Shown piece after piece: positions 30,011 to 40,225 of a stretch of 64,000 nucleotides of DNA (positions within the stretch are counted from its first letter, which is position 1; each line of letters begins with the position of its first letter). Where the stretch lies: contig NC_088962.1 in assembly GCF_010111755.1 (NCBI RefSeq), positions 1,054,001-1,118,000 of the forward strand, read 5' to 3'. This DNA is from Nakaseomyces glabratus. Taxonomy: Eukaryota > Ascomycota > Saccharomycetes > Saccharomycetales > Saccharomycetaceae. Below the pieces are notes generated by a model that had not been told where the DNA came from, did not search any database, and saw nothing but the letters and a program-made list of their open reading frames with translations. Made by a program: the position numbers and the translations under genes.

Positions 30011-30133
30011 GAGATAGATCAGGTTGTAATAAAACTCTCCAAAGTCGCTTGGCCTCTGTCTATTGTTAGGCAAGGCCGGAGCCACTGTCAGGTAATGTAG
30101 ATAAGTAGTAATTAAAATCATCATCTCTATCTC
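30011..30133 (-). ncRNA. SNR62: C/D box snoRNA, snR62 (25S rRNA 2'-O-methylation guide)
   Basis: On the minus strand the RNA starts GAGATAGAG, then box C ATGATGA (30118-30124), and ends with box D CTGA (30019-30022) followed by TCTATCTC. The first and last eight bases are perfectly complementary (GAGATAGA/TCTATCTC), the classic terminal stem. An internal CTGA (30088-30091) is box D'. One base upstream of it, 13 bases (plus strand TAATGTAGATAAG, 30093-30105) are identical to a stretch of yeast 25S rRNA that I know, so the snoRNA is antisense to it. The fifth base from D' pairs with a U, which fits Um1888, the snR62 target. S. cerevisiae SNR62 lies between CUE5 and WHI2, as here. Confidence 0.88.
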
Positions 30134-31024
30134 AAGGAGAATATCCCCAACAAGAATCCTTTGAACCTTCAAAAGAAACGGGATATCCCAGACATCGTTA
30201 TCGCATTTTAAGAGCTATTGCGTTTGCATGAGTGCAATACAATACAAACTTCTTCGAAATAGATAACTGGCCTTTTATACATTTTGCGATGCCCTTCGCT
30301 GCATATTTGAAAAAAATTGCATCGTTGCATGAGATACCTCATGCTTTTAGGTATCGGTATCCACACATATGCATGGTATGGCAGTCCATCTGTCCATTCA
30401 GACTACAATACCTCTATCGGATTCAATGCAATTGATCCCAATAACTTGAGCTACTGCTGGAAAAGTATTCAAACCAAGAATTGAAACAATTGATCCACCT
30501 TTTTTTCTGTGAAAGAGAGCAACTTAGGAACCTAAAGCACGTAGCGATGCCAATTATTAGAGATATATCCAGTGTCTAGTTATAGTGTAGATAGCAATCT
30601 GCCATTGCGGTGCCACTAGCATTGCTATATGTTACCAATTGGGCTTCCCTTCTTATGTGATAGAGTCCATTTAAGTATGTAGTACATAGTGATATCAAAT
30701 TTTTTACTTTAATTCGGCGAAGGGCCAGGGGAAGTCCCAAATGCCAGGTAGATAAGAAACGGGAAGCACAGTTAGCTGGGATAGTGTAGCACTTTCAGTA
30801 ACCGCTTACGTCTCCAGAGTTGACCAGAGTTTCAATTGGTTTGCTGTGCTTATAGAAGATAACGAGGGCCGGTTTGCTGACAAGTACGTGCTTTTTCAGT
30901 TGAGAATTTGAGCTTTGTACACTAGGATCAAGGTTACAGTAATCCTTTCGGTATTGTGGTAATTCTAGAGGCTTTTGAGAGGTTAATTGCAGTTCGAATA
31001 GTTGTGTTTTTACATTGATAAGCG
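30134..31024. promoter_or_regulatory. Upstream region of SNR62 and WHI2
   Basis: About 890 bp. It contains the promoter of the minus-strand snoRNA and of WHI2. Short frames such as 30232-30435 have no coding character. No repeat or RNA gene was recognised. Confidence 0.4.
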
Positions 31025-32479
31025 ATGGAGGATATTATCACACAGGTGAATCCGGAGTCCGGCCACCTTTTAAACGTGGATGCGCGATATGAAGGAGATT
31101 ACTACGATGATGGCGGGGATGACTACGGTAACTCGCTGATACACTTGAACATCCAGGAGAGTCACTACTATATAACCAGGGACCAGCTAATGTCGTTGCC
31201 GGAGTCGCTATTGCTGTGTCTGTTCCCATCAGGTGTGTTTTTAGACCGTGTCGGACAAGTGATCACCAATCTGACCCCTGATGACGAAGTCTACATCATG
31301 AATTTCCCACCAGAGTGCTTTGAATATATCATGGAAGTCTACACAGAGGCATATGACGATTTGATAAAGTACCCGGTTGAGCACTTCTTCGGTGACAAGC
31401 AGTCCGGCGGGCTATTGAGCTCGACGAAGGAATTCTTGGGGCTCCACAACAACGCCCAATCAAAGGAACAAGATTTGCTCCACCAGAAACCAGCCATCAT
31501 TGTGCTTAGAGAAGACCTCGATTACTACTGTGTGCCTCTACAAACTTTCAAGTTCGCCACGGACGATGAGCAGATCAATGATGACCTTTTGCAACACTAC
31601 ATGACCCAAGTTAAATTAGCTGCTGGCAGTCATTTAACTTAAAACGTTTCCATCTTTGAAGGCCTTTTTTCTTCCAATAGACTGAAACACCACAAAGGAC
31701 AACCAAGTAAAGGTAGATCAGAGAAGGTGCTAGGTCCAGCTGAGCAACATCTAATGGATATGCTCTGCTCATCTGGGTTTTCGAAGCAATCAACTTGGGG
31801 AAACAGAACACAGGAGGCCGGTAAGACGGTGATCAGCTCTTTATCTCTTTGCAGATTGGCCAACGAAAGCACCAAGGAGTTCAGAGAGCAGTTTATAGCT
31901 GCGAAGAGTAAATGGGAAGCGGAGCACCTGAATAACAACAGCAACATGTCGATGAAGTCATCTAACTCATCATCAGGCTCCTTACCAATGCCATCTGGCC
32001 TAAGCACTAAATCTAATAGCAGGACATCGCAATTAAATGGCAACAGAGATACACCTAGTCCATTGTCAACTGCCCACCATGATTCAAGGACTACATTGAA
32101 TAGTAGCTCAGGAACTAAGGATAAGAAGAAGTCCAGACTATCTACGTTTGCGGACAATGTGCGCTCCAAATCGTCTAACAAGCAGGCCTCAAAGGTGGAA
32201 ACACCAGGAGTATATGACCTTGTACCGTATCCAGATATCAATGCAAAGCTATTATTGTTCTGGAGAAAGCCAGCTCGTAAGTGTTGGTGGGGTGAGGAGC
32301 AAATCACGATAGAAGTCGAAGTTTACGGTAAATTTGTGGATGAAGCACATTCTGTAATAGAACTGAAAGCTCCAGAGTCCGGGGATCCTATGGATGGCTT
32401 GAACAAGATTACAATACCAATAAAATTGCATGTACGTAGGGTATGGACACTCGAATTGAGTATCGTTGGTGCACAGTAG
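31025..32479 (+). pseudogene. WHI2: WHI2 interrupted by one in-frame TAA (nonsense allele or readthrough gene)
   Basis: The open frame is 485 codons counting both stops, matching the 486 residues of S. cerevisiae Whi2, but codon 206 (31640-31642) is TAA. Before it lies the BTB/KCTD-like domain (YITRDQLMSLPESLLLCLFP, then GQVITNLTPDDEVY). After it, in the same frame, the protein continues with NVSIFEGLFSSNRLK, LGPAEQHLMDMLCSSGF and CRLANESTKEF, to the conserved end (LLLFWRKPARKCWWGEE, VRRVWTLELSIVGAQ). No frameshift or second stop is seen. Whi2 binds the phosphatases Psr1/Psr2, activates the general stress response and restrains TORC1 when amino acids are low. Translation from Met 31727 alone would lack the BTB domain. 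Sequencing error, true loss and stop-codon readthrough all remain possible. Confidence 0.85.
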
Positions 32480-32736
32480 ATAGAGTTTTTGACTGAATGA
32501 TACTCAACAGAAGAAATCTGCATCAGAAAACAAATTATCATTCGAAAAGCCCATCACATACAATGGTAGCTTTGATTTGTTTTTTTTTAACTTTCATTTT
32601 TCTAGTTGCAAGATACTTATTTCACAACAAATTATACCTGGACTCCGACATATTATGATTGCAATGTTCCTACTAAATAGCCATGTCTTCAAACTCATAT
32701 AAATATACACATCTCATTTGTAACACAAACACGTAT

Positions 32737-33006
32737 TCAAGAATTAACAGTATGATTGTTCATTTGTCCTTGTTCGTATAGCTCTCCCTCTTTTTGTCTC
32801 GTTTTGACACTTTTTCGCCTTTCCTCCTGCAACTTTTTGGGCATCGGGATTAATGTCATCGAGAAAGCAACAGGGACAATGGGCTCATTCCCATAACAAA
32901 GCGATGACTCCATCGTTGCAACATTGATCAGTTGAAGTATTCTATAGACTTTGGCTCCAGTGATCACCGATACACTGCAATCATAAACAACTTCTTTTCT
33001 TTCCAT
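32737..33006 (-). CDS. Small ORF of unknown function (89 residues)
   Basis: It lies between WHI2 and IRC23 on the opposite strand. The base composition is more GC-rich than the surrounding intergenic DNA, which favours a real gene. The protein has a mixed globular-looking N-terminal part (VVYDCSVSVITGAKVYRILQ, then PIVPVAFSMTLIPMPKK) and a charged C-terminal helix (LQEERRKSVKTRQKEGELYE). I know no family for it, and S. cerevisiae has no annotated gene here as far as I recall. It may be a lineage-specific small protein or a chance frame. Confidence 0.35.
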   Translation of the reverse strand: MERKEVVYDCSVSVITGAKVYRILQLINVATMESSLCYGNEPIVPVAFSMTLIPMPKKLQEERRKSVKTRQKEGELYEQGQMNNHTVNS

Positions 33007-33202
33007 ACATTTTGCTGGATAATCCAGGGAACACAGATCAACCTTAGGATCACAATATTATATAACCAGGGAGATAAAGTGCAGTGTAAAACATAGGAGT
33101 CCTTTTTTGATTTGAGCTAACAAATTTGATATTGGAGTAATTATATTTTATTGTGAATATTGCAGGTATTTATTTGAATTGAAGGATAAAATTTTGTGAC
33201 AG

Positions 33203-33607
33203 ATGGTGAAGGATTATCTGCTGTTACTATTCAGATCATTTGTTCTTGTAGTACAATATAGTTGCTATGCAGCTGTGGCATTACTACTCATACCGTTCCT
33301 AGGTCTTTATGCCTTCGATCTATTTTTATATGTTTACCGACTAGTGGATTACTCCGTGCGTCTTATAACGTACAGGAAGAAGCTTACAAACAGGGAACAG
33401 CAAGCGAGCACTAGCTCAAGGGAGCATCTCACAACTGAAGCGGGTACACAGTCAACCCAAAAGATATCGCGAGAGTCAGGATGGGGGAGTAAAGGACTAG
33501 GTGCCGGCAAGCTTTTCCTATTTTACGACGTAGGTACGAGAGTGGTCAGGCATGCGATCAACTCTATTGAAGGCCCCAAGCACTCAAGAACCACAAAATC
33601 AGAGTGA
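33203..33607 (+). CDS. IRC23: Irc23/Bsc2-like small ER membrane protein
   Basis: 134 residues; S. cerevisiae Irc23 has 157. The N-terminal half contains a long hydrophobic region (YLLLLFRSFVLVVQYSCYAA, then VALLLIPFLGLYAFDLFLYV), probably a membrane hairpin, followed by a basic, polar tail with a conserved-looking end (GKLFLFYDVGTRVVRHAINS). It is placed between WHI2 (YOR043W) and TOM6 (YOR045W), as IRC23 (YOR044W) is in S. cerevisiae. The molecular role is unknown; S. cerevisiae deletion raises Rad52 foci, and its paralog is BSC2. Confidence 0.7.
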   Translation: MVKDYLLLLFRSFVLVVQYSCYAAVALLLIPFLGLYAFDLFLYVYRLVDYSVRLITYRKKLTNREQQASTSSREHLTTEAGTQSTQKISRESGWGSKGLGAGKLFLFYDVGTRVVRHAINSIEGPKHSRTTKSE

Positions 33608-34442
33608 TTTCGATAACATAGAAATAAACATGAATATTATAGAACTTCCATAATACAGTGACGAACAAATTTCACGTTATAAAACTCAAAATGATTAAAG
33701 GTGATAACCGCATATCACGTAAGATTGGCATTGCATCACATTCAGTTTTTGTGATTTGGAGTTTAATGTTACTTCACTATACAGGGATCCAAGAACAATG
33801 TGAATAGATTGATAAAAGGTGTCGGTACATCGCATGTAGAGATTTTTAAAATGCTCATTTCAGTCAGTTTGGTGGCAGCGCATTGCTATCGTTATTTAGA
33901 ATTATTTTGAGAGCAGGTATCTCTTACTTTATACATAAACTTTTTTTACAACGTATTTGCCCTACTATGGTATATATAGTAAATCTTTAGCTGAACTTTA
34001 TGAAATTGTTATAAACCACACAAACAAGGCAATAGCAGATTAATTGATACTTATTGGTGCATGCCAGTGTTGCAGAAGCATCGCCCTTTTTAGTACTTGT
34101 CTATCTCCTTTTTTGGGTAGAAAATTTGCAAGAAATGACAAATGTTAACTAAACCACAGCATAAAATGTTTCGTAATTGTAATGTATCTACAACAACTGT
34201 ATTCGTTCCACTCACAATAGTGAATAGAACGTTTTATCAATTGAGCTTATCATTCCCATATATCATATATCATTAGCAACGTACTGTGATTTTTAACTGA
34301 GAGACCCAGAAGAACAAAAGTTCGCAACGATTTCAGCAGTAATAAGAAGTTGTTGAAGAATCCTCATGGGGATTATATATAGTACTGTTCAGCGGAGAAG
34401 AAGCATAACTACTAACTACCTAACAATACAAATAAACTCGAA
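33608..34442. promoter_or_regulatory. IRC23 3' region and TOM6 upstream region
   Basis: 835 bp of AT-rich DNA. No gene, RNA or repeat was recognised. TATATATAG sequences near 34374 are close to the TOM6 start. Confidence 0.4.
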
Positions 34443-34628
34443 ATGTCCTCTGCTGCTATGTTCGGAATGCCAGGTGCTGGTGCAGCTGTGCCTCAACAGC
34501 CAAAGTCTAGATTTCAAAAGTTCAAGGAATCCCCATTATACACTATTGCTTTGAATGGAGCCTTCTTCATTGGTGGTGTTGCATTCATCCAATCTTCCTT
34601 GATGGAGATGCTAGCTCCACAATTGTAA
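34443..34628 (+). CDS. TOM6: Tom6, small subunit of the mitochondrial outer-membrane translocase
   Basis: 61 residues, the same size as S. cerevisiae Tom6. The sequence MFGMPGAGAAVPQQPKSRFQ, then FKESPLYTIALNGAFFIGGV, then MLAPQL is almost the S. cerevisiae protein. A single C-terminal tail-anchor helix (YTIALNGAFFIGGVAFIQS) spans the outer membrane. Tom6 stabilises the Tom40-Tom22 core of the TOM complex. The ATG at 34443 is chosen because MSSAAMFGMPG aligns with the family start. It is followed by DBP5 in convergent orientation. Confidence 0.96.
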   Translation: MSSAAMFGMPGAGAAVPQQPKSRFQKFKESPLYTIALNGAFFIGGVAFIQSSLMEMLAPQL

Positions 34629-34979
34629 GCAGCATTCATTTGACCATTTGTTACTAGGACATTAGAAATGACAATATAATTACGCTAAACTCAGAAGATA
34701 ATAGGCATTAATCTCAAAAATATAGTCATTGACAATTTCACCCCTCATGTAATTTCGCACCTTTACACATGTATATAAATTTTTAATTACCTTAGAATGG
34801 AATGATTTTATATTTTGTTATTGGCAGTATTGATTTATCGATAATGACCAGTTTATTTCTTCAAGTAAGTTTTTTAAAACTACAAAACAATAGTATAACG
34901 TTCCTGTGCAATTATTGATATGTTTTATTCTTACATACTGTATGTGAATACATCTATATACTAACCCGAGAAGTTTATT
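34629..34979. other. Convergent 3' region between TOM6 and DBP5
   Basis: 351 bp of AT-rich DNA with the two 3' UTRs. Nothing else was recognised. Confidence 0.45.
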
Positions 34980-36494
34980 TCATTGTTTCAATACCTTTTT
35001 AACAATATCTTCAACTTCATCCCAGTCATCTGTTGGAACACGGGTTAGTTCGATGTCCTTGAAATAGTCTTGGATAGCAGATAATATCTTGAAAGACTTC
35101 TTGTCATGAACAAAGGAGATAGCCACACCGGTTCTACCAAATCTACCAGTTCTACCAATTCTGTGCACATATGTAGCGTAGTCTGGCATTCCGTTTGGTA
35201 AAGTTGGAAGATCGTAGTTAACAACCATGGAAACCGATGGAATATCAATACCACGCGCCAGGACATTGGTTGTAATTAGAACCTTAGATCTACCTTCTCT
35301 GAAGTCATCGATTAGTCTGTCTCTCTCGTCTGTTCTCAAATCACTGTGTAAAATGGAGACTTGATGGCCTTCATGCTTCAATTTTCCATATAAGAGGTTG
35401 GCAGTATCCTTCTTAGCAACAAAGATGATGGATGATCCGATGGTTAGCAAACCGTAAAGTTCGCACAAAACTTCGTACTTGTGAGCTTCATCATTACAGT
35501 CCATATATAACTGCTTAATAGCCTTAACATTCACTTCATTTCTTTGAAGCTCCAGTGTGTTGGCGTTCGGAATAACCTTTTGTGCATAGGCCTTCACAGC
35601 ATCAGCAAAAGTGGCACTGAATAGAACTAATTGCGTATCCTTTGGTAGGAACTTCTTTACTCTGATACACTGATCACCCAGACCTTGTTTATCTAACATA
35701 TTGTCTGCTTCATCAAGAACAAATATTTTCACATTTTGTAATTGGATCAGTTTTCTACGGATCAAATCTAATAAAGTACCTGGAGTACCAACTACTACAT
35801 TGGCATTAATCTTTGTGTTCTTTTCAAATGAATCTGGAACAATCAATTGAGTAGTTATTTTTGTATATTTACCCATTTCTTGAATGACTTCTAGAGTTTG
35901 TCTGGCCAATTCTCTTGATGGTGCTAAACAAATAGCTTGTGGAACGTTTTGAGTTTCATCGACACGGGAGAGCATGGTCAAAGAAAATGCAGCTGTCTTA
36001 CCGGTACCTGATTGAGATTGGGCAATCATATTTCTTGGTGGATTAGATAAAAGTAGTGGCAGTGCTCTTTCTTGAATCTTGGAAGGCTTTTGGAACTTCA
36101 TAGCGTAAATACCCTTCAAAAGCTCAGGAGATAGCCCTAATTCATCGAAAGACTTAACACTGTACAATGGAGAGTTTGGATCAGCCTGCAGATCAGCTAG
36201 ATTCACCTTGACTTCGTATTCGGATTTGATCAGATTAGTATCTTTGTTCTCTCTCTCATCCTTGGCATCATCCTTATTAACTTCATTCGTCTTCTCCTCT
36301 GCAGCATCATTCTCAACATCTTCTTTCTTTTGAGTGAATGGATTCTTCAATTCTTTCACCTCTTCTGTAGTTTTAGTTTCTGCGCTGTTGGATTCCGGAG
36401 TCTTGGTTTCTGGGGTTTTATTGCCCTCATCCTTGTCTAGCTTCAATTCAGCAAGCATGGAAGCTGGGTCCTTCTTATCTTCAGTAGCGCTCAT
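34980..36494 (-). CDS. DBP5: Dbp5 DEAD-box ATPase for mRNA export
   Basis: 504 residues from the chosen start; S. cerevisiae Dbp5 has 482. The motifs are in order: a Q motif around FQKPSKIQERALP, motif I AQSQSGTGKTAAF, APSRELARQ (Ia), VVGTPGTLLDL, VLDEADNML (motif II), LFSATF (III), VLITTNVLARGIDIP (V) and HRIGRTGRFGRTG (VI). The N-terminal 110 residues are acidic and disordered. Dbp5 works at the cytoplasmic face of the nuclear pore, stimulated by Gle1-InsP6, to strip export factors from mRNA, and also acts in translation termination. An in-frame ATG at 36557 would add 21 residues; MSATEDKKDP fits the family better. Confidence 0.95.
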   Translation of the reverse strand: MSATEDKKDPASMLAELKLDKDEGNKTPETKTPESNSAETKTTEEVKELKNPFTQKKEDVENDAAEEKTNEVNKDDAKDERENKDTNLIKSEYEVKVNLADLQADPNSPLYSVKSFDELGLSPELLKGIYAMKFQKPSKIQERALPLLLSNPPRNMIAQSQSGTGKTAAFSLTMLSRVDETQNVPQAICLAPSRELARQTLEVIQEMGKYTKITTQLIVPDSFEKNTKINANVVVGTPGTLLDLIRRKLIQLQNVKIFVLDEADNMLDKQGLGDQCIRVKKFLPKDTQLVLFSATFADAVKAYAQKVIPNANTLELQRNEVNVKAIKQLYMDCNDEAHKYEVLCELYGLLTIGSSIIFVAKKDTANLLYGKLKHEGHQVSILHSDLRTDERDRLIDDFREGRSKVLITTNVLARGIDIPSVSMVVNYDLPTLPNGMPDYATYVHRIGRTGRFGRTGVAISFVHDKKSFKILSAIQDYFKDIELTRVPTDDWDEVEDIVKKVLKQ

Positions 36495-37416
36495 TCTTGT
36501 AGTACCTTTGATAGTGATTTGTACTTTGCTGGTATGAAATAAGGTAGTTAAGGTCAAGGGTTTCGTAAAGAGACCTCAATTACTAACTTCCAGTTCTTAA
36601 ATGTTGATTGATGCCTTACATTTTTGATATTTTTCATTTTCGCTTGAAATTTTTTCAGAGCAAAAATTAACCTAACATTGTAAGAGTATATAGATTCGCT
36701 TCTATAGATAGATAAAACTAAATAAAGTAGCATGAAAAGAACTAAATATTGAGTGGCACTTGGAAGTAGTTTGCTATGTATTTGACCTATGTAAGTTTTT
36801 ATTTTTTTGCTCGAGAATTTGATTTTGAATTTTCATCAACACAAGGAAATAACTATCCAGTTTGATAATAAGAAGGATAATTCCTACAAGCGTATAATTA
36901 AAATAATTGCTGCAAGTATAATACTAGATCTCTTAAAATAAAAATGCGGATATAGATATGTAGAAATATTTTTAGCTCTTATGTTAATTTTTGGTTAATA
37001 TAATGAAGGATTGTGAAACTGAAAAAATTAGCTCTCTAGCTATTAATATTATATTTTCAATGAAAGAGTTAAACAGCAGTTAAAGAATTAATTGTGAGTA
37101 ACTAACTACCTAGCAATTAAAAGAGAGCATTTAAAAAAAAAGCGAGAAGTGAATTTTTTTTATATGATAGGGTCTTTCTTCATCAATATATGAACTAGTA
37201 AATCTATAATAAAATGATTCATATTTGAAAATAGAAAGATGGGAAATCAATGAATTATTATTTATTATAAGCCGTATCCGTTAGCTTGCTGTCAATCAAA
37301 ATCCCCCCTATGCATATCTTGTAGTACAACGAAATTTAATTTATTCATATGTTGCATACAGGTGCGTGTCATATTAGAAATAATTAAGCATCAATTTAGT
37401 TTGAAACTTCTAAAAT
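36495..37416. promoter_or_regulatory. DBP5 promoter and STD1 3' region
   Basis: 922 bp, strongly AT-rich, with A/T runs near 36640-36660, 36790 and 37130-37170. No gene, RNA or ordered repeat was recognised. Confidence 0.4.
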
Positions 37417-38778
37417 CTAAGGCATAGCATCTGGCTTCCAGTCCAAGCCTAACCTTTGGTAAACCTGAGTTTGGCATTGGGTCCAGATATGGGCCTTCTC
37501 TTCTTTGGTTAGAAGCACCTTATTGCTCAAAGGTGTTGCGGATGGACCAGCCATCATATTTTCCTGACTATGCTCATTTTTCATATTTTTTAATTGCAGA
37601 TTCTTCATCAGAGCCCTTTTCAAAAGACTTCCAGATGATTTATTCGAGTGATTCATAGGTACCATGCTTGGTGGAGGCATATCTGGTCTCTTCAAATTGG
37701 CTTGTTGCAATTTCCATTTCTTGAATTCAGAACATCTCTGCTTGAAATCGAAACGGCATTGGGCCTCGACGGCAATATTTAACAAGTAATTCTCGATAAT
37801 ATTTCTCCATTCAGGTTTAGTTAGCTGCATAACTTCTTCGTGGTAGCCTCTTAATTGTTCATGCCTCTTTCTAGCGGCTGCAACAGTGTATTTAGCACTA
37901 GTCAGCTTGAATTCGAAGTCCAGGTTAGCCTCTTGGTATAAGTCTGAGTTAACAAGGATCTGTATGATAGTCTCATCAGTAGAGTTCAAAGGCAATAGTA
38001 TAAACCTGAATTTAGGCAGATTAGGGTCTGCTGTAACAATTTCCGGTAATTGTGACCCCCACTCTGGTTTCATTTTCTCAACGATAAGCAACGACCTTAT
38101 ATCGTTCAAGTCCCAATCCAGAAGCTCTCTCTTAGTAAACTTGGGACGTCCATTGCATAACAGGTTTGTGGGGTCAGTTAGAATCTCTGGAGCATACATG
38201 TCATAGAAGGACTTCGGAAGAGCATCTTCTAGAGATAGTTGTGTTATTATCTTAGCTGGATGTGGGAATAAGAAGTCATGTGTACTATTGGTGGTGCTTG
38301 AAGTGTTCTGTGAGAAAACTGTAGAAGGCTGTGAGAAAATACTCGACTGGTATGAGGAGGCGTTGTCAGAAAAAAGACTCTGGCTATCACTTGTCGAGGA
38401 CTGCGAGCTGTGACTTCTGCTGCGTTGTATGTGTCGACTAGTCGAGCTATGTGTTGGAAAGTGGCCCATGGTTTGACCACTGGGAAGCAGTCTCTTCTTA
38501 ATCTCTAACCTAGCTCTATCGGCATATTCTGGTGGGGCACTCACGAAATCATTTCTATTGCTTGTCGTTTTCTGTAGTGGCAGTTGTAGTTGTGTTGTTG
38601 CATCAGATATATGGGAGTCCACATCCATGTTCACATCGCTATCTATACTCCCATTATCGCTGTTATCGAGAGAATAGTTGCTCACTGAGTTGTTCTCAGG
38701 TATAGCTGATAATCGTTTCGGCAGTTTCTTCGGAAATACCTGCTTTGTTGTTGTTGCAGGGGGTGGTGAAACGAACAT
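37417..38778 (-). CDS. STD1: Std1/Mth1-family glucose-sensing corepressor
   Basis: 453 residues; S. cerevisiae Std1 has 444. The first 180 residues are Ser-rich and disordered. The conserved part starts at about [20 protein letters not shown] and continues through [20 protein letters not shown] to the C-terminal [20 protein letters not shown]. Std1 and its paralog Mth1 hold Rgt1 on hexose-transporter promoters when glucose is low and are degraded after Snf3/Rgt2 signalling; Std1 also activates Snf1. Position next to DBP5 (YOR046C-YOR047C) favours STD1 over MTH1. Confidence 0.9.
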   Translation of the reverse strand: MFVSPPPATTTKQVFPKKLPKRLSAIPENNSVSNYSLDNSDNGSIDSDVNMDVDSHISDATTQLQLPLQKTTSNRNDFVSAPPEYADRARLEIKKRLLPSGQTMGHFPTHSSTSRHIQRSRSHSSQSSTSDSQSLFSDNASSYQSSIFSQPSTVFSQNTSSTTNSTHDFLFPHPAKIITQLSLEDALPKSFYDMYAPEILTDPTNLLCNGRPKFTKRELLDWDLNDIRSLLIVEKMKPEWGSQLPEIVTADPNLPKFRFILLPLNSTDETIIQILVNSDLYQEANLDFEFKLTSAKYTVAAARKRHEQLRGYHEEVMQLTKPEWRNIIENYLLNIAVEAQCRFDFKQRCSEFKKWKLQQANLKRPDMPPPSMVPMNHSNKSSGSLLKRALMKNLQLKNMKNEHSQENMMAGPSATPLSNKVLLTKEEKAHIWTQCQTQVYQRLGLDWKPDAMP

Positions 38779-39862
38779 TTTGTTTTTCTGTATTCCTTAT
38801 AATCTATTAGTCTTGTTCTATTTGTTCTTGTAATATGAGTAAATATGTTCAATATCAAATATCGAGTAGCGTATGTCTTTTCCTTTAAATATCAAAACTT
38901 TGCTTACTTTTGCTTCGCTTTGGGGGAAGGAAACTCGATAACAGAAGCCTAAATTATTATATATAAAGTAATTTTTTCCTCTCTCTCTGTCTCTTTCTCT
39001 TTGCCTTCCGTTTTGGAAACGGCTTTTGCGATTGCGTCCTACTTGGTGCTTTTTTTGCTTGTGGTTCTTTTGCCTAATACCTTCCCAGCACTCAAGAGAC
39101 AACTCCAAGAGGAAAATTTATCTAAAATACCTGTCAGCTTCGGAAAAAATAGTCTTTCCTTTTTCCTTTTTTGCAATTTTTCCTTCCTGTCCTTCCTGTC
39201 CTTCCCCCCCAGCTAGTTCCTCTCTCGTCTGCAACTGGATGATTGCCAGATTGATTGTTAAAGATCCCAGAAACTAACATTGCGAAACAACCTTGTGTTA
39301 CGTGGGTAATCTTGAACAAACGGAATAAATGGTTTTTCCGAAAGTACGACTCAGACCGGAAAAACTCTAAATTTTCCGAGAATACGCTCCTTAACCCTAC
39401 CCCCCTTCGCCTTTAAATTTCACCGTGAATTCACTTCCCCCCCACCTTCCATGCTTCTGTCGACGTTATCCACTCAAACATCCGCACGGATAAACCTGTC
39501 TTTCATTTAAAAAAAATCCGAGTTCTGTCTCCCACGCTATCCTTCTGCGCTTTTAGTGTATCTCTCTTTGTATCTCTTTGCCCTCGATTTGCAAATTGCA
39601 AGAAACGACTGCCGTTCAGAAATCTGAAGTATCCTGCACCTCCTTCTTAGCATATTTCCCCCCCCCCTCATTTATTTCTTTCAAATCTTGCGTGCGGTGC
39701 TCTCACTGATCCCAGTTTGTGCAATTGAGTGGGATGGTATCTCTGTTCTGAGCTCGATCCTTAGTGTCACCTTCCCCCCTTAACTGTGTGACACTTTCCC
39801 GAGGTCCCTCTCCCAGAGATACCATCGCACAGCTCAACAGGTATAAACACGGCTGTGTGGGG

Positions 39863-39898
39863 ACACCTACGGGAACACCTATGGGAACACCTGCGGGA
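39863..39898 (+). repeat. 12-bp tandem repeat, three imperfect copies (ACACCTAYGGGA type)
   Basis: Copies ACACCTACGGGA, ACACCTATGGGA and ACACCTGCGGGA run head to tail. It is non-coding as far as can be told, about 260 bp from the tRNA gene. Confidence 0.85.
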
Positions 39899-40140
39899 AC
39901 ACAAGTGAACCTCACAGCAGAACTAACGGAACAACCGAGTAAAAATGAATGTGGGGGCATCCAATATAGGAGAAGGGCCAGGAGCCACAGAAGTTATGAT
40001 TTTGAGAAACTGTTCTCGAACCATTGTTACGTCAGATGTGATATTTGCGGGATTTTTAAGAAGGAAAAATGCATTTAGTAGTACAAGGTGATTAAATCGT
40101 ACCAATAAGAATGTGAAAAAAAAGGTTAGACGGGAGCCGC

Positions 40141-40148
40141 AAAAAAAA
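40141..40148 (-). terminator. Pol III terminator (T8) of tRNA-Glu
   Basis: A run of eight T on the minus strand, starting five bases after the tRNA 3' end. Confidence 0.8.
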
Positions 40149-40153
40149 TAATA

Positions 40154-40225
40154 CTCCGAAGCGGGGAGTCGAACCCCGGTCTCCACGGTGAGAGCGTGAT
40201 GTGATAGCCGTTACACTACATCGGA
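40154..40225 (-). tRNA. tRNA-Glu, anticodon CTC
   Basis: 72 nt on the minus strand. It starts TCCGATG, has an A-box region TAGTGTAACGGC, the anticodon loop GCTCTCACC with anticodon CTC, the T arm CGGGG-TTCGACT-CCCCG with B box GGTTCGACTCC, and ends CTTCGGA plus discriminator G. There is no intron. The acceptor stem pairs 6 of 7 bases; positions 6 and 67 are a T-T mismatch. The body closely matches yeast tRNA-Glu, so glutamate identity is secure. Decoding GAG is inferred from the anticodon. Confidence 0.95.

Larger units (their letters stand above)
38779..40153. promoter_or_regulatory. STD1 upstream region
   Basis: 1.4 kb without a convincing gene. It has pyrimidine and purine tracts (CTCTCTCTCTGTCTCTTTCTC near 38980), C-runs (39202-39209, 39659-39667) and a short 12-bp tandem repeat at 39863-39898. 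Many short frames overlap on both strands and were not accepted as genes. Confidence 0.4.

Noticed and set aside
31727..32479. The WHI2 C-terminal half as an independent gene starting at Met 31727
   Set aside because: Its first codons lie inside conserved Whi2 sequence in the same frame as the upstream half, and conserved residues precede this Met back to the TAA. It is the rest of an interrupted gene, not a separate one.
39331..39348. Centromere-like CDEIII core (TTTTCCGAAA), also at 41910-41918
   Set aside because: Neither has an adjacent 80-bp, more than 85% AT CDEII nor a CDEI at the right distance.
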